From the NCBI GenBank assembly GCA_050013055.1, contig JBEKGC010000026.1:1-64000 (forward strand): a stretch of DNA of 64,000 bases, in the 5' to 3' direction. Shown here in pieces: positions 61,031 through 64,000 of the stretch (positions are counted from its first letter, which is position 1; the number at the start of each line of letters is the position of its first letter). This DNA is from Palsa-504 sp050013055 (GTDB taxonomy: Bacteria > Actinomycetota > Actinomycetes > Streptosporangiales > Streptosporangiaceae). A program made the translations under genes and the position numbers. The notes below the pieces were generated by a model. It ran no database searches, had not been told where the DNA came from, and saw nothing but the letters and a program-made list of their open reading frames with translations.

Positions 61031-61500
61031 ACATCGCCGAACTGGCCGCGCTGATCGCCGCGGTCTTCTGGGCGCTGCTCGTGTGCGTCGGCGTATTCGT
61101 CCTGTTCCGGCTGGGACGGTTCCTGTCCCAGAGCAGCCGGCTGGTGGCGGACGTGCGCGAGCGCGGTGGCGTGCTGCTTGACCGCGCCCAGACGGCAGTC
61201 GACGGGGCCCAGGCCGCGGTGGACCGGGCCGGCCACCAGCTGGACCGCACCGAGTCCGTCACGGCCAGCATGGATGAGCTGGAAGCCGGGATGAACGAGC
61301 TGGCCGGGCAGGTGACGGCGCTGGCCGGGCTTGGCCGCGTGATCGCCCGCGGCCCGGTCGGCCGGGCCGGGGCGGTGGTCTACGGCATCAGGCACGCGGT
61401 TAGCCTGCGTCGGTCCGGTACCCGCCGCGCGCTGCCTGGGCGTGTGATGGAGCGCGCCGAACTGGCCGACACCGGCAGCCGGGCGAGGGGGTTGCGGTGA
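61027..61500 (+). CDS. DUF948-domain membrane protein
   Basis: 157 residues. One N-terminal membrane helix (LAALIAAVFWALLVCVGVFVLF) then a long amphipathic coiled region (LLDRAQTAVDGAQAAVDRAGHQ) typical of DUF948. Function unknown; the gene is commonly paired with a small DUF6167-like protein upstream of alaS in actinobacteria, as here. A GTG at 61018 is an alternative start. Confidence 0.8.
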   Translation: MNIAELAALIAAVFWALLVCVGVFVLFRLGRFLSQSSRLVADVRERGGVLLDRAQTAVDGAQAAVDRAGHQLDRTESVTASMDELEAGMNELAGQVTALAGLGRVIARGPVGRAGAVVYGIRHAVSLRRSGTRRALPGRVMERAELADTGSRARGLR

Positions 61501-61835
61501 TACGCAGGGGATTCTGGCTGGCTACCGGGGCGGTGACCGGGGTCATGGCCTACCGGCGTGTCTCGGTGGCGGGTCGCCGGCTGTCTGCCAGCCTTAATCC
61601 CGGGTCCGCCGGGTCCGCCGGGTCCGGCCCCCGGGCCGGCACCAGCCGTGGGTCCGCCCGTCCAGTCCTGTCGCTACGGCATACTCGCCGGGGGGCCATC
61701 CGCGCGGCCCGGGAGACCTACCGCTTCAGCCGGGACGTACGGGACGGGATGACGCTGTATATGGCTCGGCAATCCGCGCCCGCGGGCCCTACCCTCTCAA
61801 CTAACCACGATGCTCAACCCAAGGATGGCCACTGA
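61497..61835 (+). CDS. DUF6167-like small protein
   Basis: 112 residues with a short hydrophobic N-terminus (GFWLATGAVTGVMAYRRV), a Gly/Ser-rich middle (PGSAGSAGSGP) and the conserved FSRDVRDGMTLYM. Matches the small protein usually encoded between DUF948 and alaS. GTG overlaps the previous stop (GTGA) and the stop overlaps alaS (TGATG), so all three are coupled. Confidence 0.75.
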   Translation: MIRRGFWLATGAVTGVMAYRRVSVAGRRLSASLNPGSAGSAGSGPRAGTSRGSARPVLSLRHTRRGAIRAARETYRFSRDVRDGMTLYMARQSAPAGPTLSTNHDAQPKDGH

Positions 61836-64000
61836 TGGAGTCGGCCGAGATCGCCCGCCGCTTCCTTGCTTTCTTCAAGCAGCAGGACCACCAGATCGTG
61901 CCGTCGGCCCCCTTGGTCGCCGATGACCCCACGGTCCTGTTCGTCATCGCGGGCATGCAGCCGTTCAAGCCGTTCCTGCTGGGCCAGCGGACCCCGCCGT
62001 TCCGGCGGGTGGCGGACGTGCAGAAGTGCGTGCGGACGCTGGACATCGAAGAAGTGGGCAAGACCACCAGGCACGCCACGTTCTTCCAGATGCTCGGCAA
62101 CTGGTCGTTCGGCGACTATTTCAAGCACGGTGCCATCACCTACGCCTGGGAGCTGCTGACCAAGTCCGAAGCCGACGGCGGGTTCGGCTTCCCCGAGGAC
62201 AAGCTCTGGGCCACCGTGCTGCACGGTGACGACGAGGCGTTCGCCATCTGGCGGAACGAGATCGGCCTGCCGGAGAGCCGGATCCAGCACCGTGGCCCGG
62301 CCGACAACTACTGGCACATGGGCGTGCCCGGGCCCGGCGGGCCGTGCTCGGAGATCTACTACGACCGCGGCCCCGAATACGGCCGGGACGGCGGCCCCGA
62401 AGCGGACGAGGACCGGTTCCTCGAGGTCTGGAACCTGGTCTTCATGCAGGACCAGCTGAGCAAGGTCCGGGCCAAGGACGACTTCGACATCGAGGGCCTG
62501 CTGCCGTCGAAGAACATCGACACCGGCATGGGCCTGGAACGGATGGCCTCGATCCTGCAGGGCGTCGACAACTTGTATGAGATCGACACCACCTGGAAGA
62601 TCCTGGACCGGGCGGCGGACCTCACCGAGCAGGATTACGGCCGGGATCACCGGACCGACGTGGCCTTGCGGGTGATCGCGGATCACGTGCGCAGCGCGGT
62701 GATGCTGATCGAGGACGGCGTGCTGCCGGGCAACGAGGGTCGCGGCTACGTGTTGCGGCGCATCATGCGGCGCAGCATCAGGAACCTCCGTCTGCTGGCC
62801 GGGAGCCAGCGCGGCGGTGGCGCGTCCAGCGCGGGCGGCGAGCGTTACATGCACGAGCTCACCTCGGTCGCGATCGAGGCGATGGCGGACCTGTATCCCG
62901 AACTGCGCCGTGACGCGGTCAATATCCACACGGTCGTCGACGCGGAGGAAACCGCGTTCGCCAGCACGCTGCGCACCGGCACCGCGATCTTCGACGCCTC
63001 GGTGGAGGAGAACAGGCGCAGGAATCAGGGCACCCTGTCCGGCGCCCAGGCCTTCCAGTTGCACGACACCTACGGCTTCCCGATCGACTTGACGCTGGAG
63101 ATGGCGGGGGAGCAGGGCCTGGCCGTCGACGAGGAAGGGTTCCGGCGGCTCATGTCCGAGCAGCGGGAGCGGGCCAAGCGAGACGCGGCCGAGAAGAAGA
63201 CGGGCAACGCCGACATCTCCGCATTCTCGCGGATGCTCGAACGGTCCGGCGCGGTCACCTTCACCGGCTACGACCAGATCTCCGGCGAGGCGACAATCCT
63301 CGGCCTGCTGGTCAACGGTGTCCCGGTGGCCTCGGCGGAAGCCGGTACCGAGGTGGACGTGGTCCTGGACCGGACCCCGTTCTACGCCGAGGGCGGCGGA
63401 CAGCTCGCCGACGCAGGCACGATCACGGCCACCGGTGGCGGCGAGATCAACGTCTACGACGTGCAGACCCCGCTGCCCGGGCTTGTCGTGCACCGCGGCA
63501 AGGTCACCTCCGGCCAGGTCGCGGTCGATGAGCCCGCGTTCGCGCAGATCGACGTCGAGCGCCGCCGTGCGCTGTCCAGGTCGCACACCGCGACGCATAT
63601 GGTGCACCGCGCGCTGCGCGGCGCGCTGGGCGAGTCGGCGGCTCAGGCCGGTTCGGAAAACGCGCCAGGCAAGCTCAGGTTCGACTTCCATGCCTCGGGC
63701 GCGGTACCGGTGTCGGTGCTGCGGGACACCGAGGACGAGGTGAACGACGTCCTGATCAACGACCTGGACGTGCGAGCGTTCTACACCTCTCAGGACGAAG
63801 CCCGCCAGATGGGGGCGCTGGCGCTGTTCGGGGAGAAGTACGGCGACAAGGTCCGGGTGGTCGAGGTGGGCGAGTACTCCCGCGAGCTATGCGGCGGCAC
63901 CCATGTCGCCAGGTCCGGCCAGCTCGGCCTGATCAAGGTGCTGGGCGAGACCTCGATCGGATCGGGCGTACGCCGGATCGAGGCGCTGGTGGGCCTCGAC
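61835..64000 (+). CDS. alaS: Alanyl-tRNA synthetase, 3' end outside window
   Basis: The first 722 codons are present and the frame is open to the right edge. MESAEIARRFLAFFKQQDH, motif 2 region CVRTLDIEEVGKTTRHATFF, motif 3 GMGLERMASILQG, then the editing domain with zinc ligands in SRSHTATHMVH and CGGTHVARSG. Only the C-Ala end is missing. ATG overlaps the previous stop (TGATG). Confidence 0.95.
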   Translation, partial: MESAEIARRFLAFFKQQDHQIVPSAPLVADDPTVLFVIAGMQPFKPFLLGQRTPPFRRVADVQKCVRTLDIEEVGKTTRHATFFQMLGNWSFGDYFKHGAITYAWELLTKSEADGGFGFPEDKLWATVLHGDDEAFAIWRNEIGLPESRIQHRGPADNYWHMGVPGPGGPCSEIYYDRGPEYGRDGGPEADEDRFLEVWNLVFMQDQLSKVRAKDDFDIEGLLPSKNIDTGMGLERMASILQGVDNLYEIDTTWKILDRAADLTEQDYGRDHRTDVALRVIADHVRSAVMLIEDGVLPGNEGRGYVLRRIMRRSIRNLRLLAGSQRGGGASSAGGERYMHELTSVAIEAMADLYPELRRDAVNIHTVVDAEETAFASTLRTGTAIFDASVEENRRRNQGTLSGAQAFQLHDTYGFPIDLTLEMAGEQGLAVDEEGFRRLMSEQRERAKRDAAEKKTGNADISAFSRMLERSGAVTFTGYDQISGEATILGLLVNGVPVASAEAGTEVDVVLDRTPFYAEGGGQLADAGTITATGGGEINVYDVQTPLPGLVVHRGKVTSGQVAVDEPAFAQIDVERRRALSRSHTATHMVHRALRGALGESAAQAGSENAPGKLRFDFHASGAVPVSVLRDTEDEVNDVLINDLDVRAFYTSQDEARQMGALALFGEKYGDKVRVVEVGEYSRELCGGTHVARSGQLGLIKVLGETSIGSGVRRIEALVGLD

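Noticed and set aside
1..64000. CRISPR array, insertion sequence, prophage or secondary-metabolite cluster
   Set aside because: No regularly spaced repeats, transposase, integrase, phage structural or NRPS/PKS genes were seen.

Overview
The window is very GC-rich, gene-dense DNA with many GTG starts, ATGA/GTGA/TGATG start-stop overlaps and several probably leaderless genes. It carries phosphatidylinositol mannoside genes (pgsA-patA-pimA), a glucosyl-3-phosphoglycerate synthase, a bifunctional RelA, a second EF-G-like protein and an F420-type PPOX relic. This points to an actinomycete, probably a Streptosporangiales-like soil lineage; the exact genus cannot be read from the sequence. No rRNA, complete tRNA, CRISPR array, insertion sequence or prophage was seen.

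Layout. 1-6.4 kb: start of a NYN-domain gene, gpgS, then a tightly overlapping four-gene minus-strand operon (isoaspartyl-methyltransferase-like protein, receiver/thioredoxin-reductase-like fusion, cyclic-nucleotide-binding histidine kinase, UBP-type zinc finger) that looks like an uncharacterised redox signalling module. 6.5-12.5 kb: a methyltransferase, an odd AT-richer stretch with one orphan ORF, and a TetR gene divergent from an SDR / saccharopine-dehydrogenase-like / acyl-CoA ligase operon, with a strong palindromic operator between them. 12.5-20 kb: MocR regulator divergent from an AhpD-like gene, hydrolase, asparaginase II and VOC genes. 20-24 kb: a GntR-controlled cluster matching the galB-galC-galD lower gallate pathway, but ending in a VOC-fold extradiol dioxygenase. 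24-28.5 kb: serpin, GNAT, alpha/beta hydrolase, two gene relics and a 49-bp direct repeat.

28.5-64 kb is mostly conserved housekeeping: tex, thrS-HIT, a LuxR regulator lacking the phospho-acceptor Asp, fusA2-like EF-G, pgsA-patA-pimA-(LemA-like), pdxS-pdxT, yebC, an Eis-like GNAT, ruvCAB, yajC-secD-secF-apt-relA, a DUF349 protein, a membrane-anchored cyclophilin, a metallo-beta-lactamase-fold hydrolase, aspS, rarA, two small envelope proteins and the start of alaS.

Three unusual themes. (1) Conserved genes (PPOX, yebC, rarA) each have a short internal deletion that also shifts the frame, leaving both flanks well conserved: either real decay or an assembly artefact. (2) A 39-bp interrupted palindrome (GTGGAT...ATCCAC) occurs three times, only between genes. 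(3) Low-complexity insertions appear inside conserved proteins (SPGPG repeats in MocR, Ser/Ala/Pro tract in SecD, ADGLS repeats in PatA, PQT repeats in AspS).
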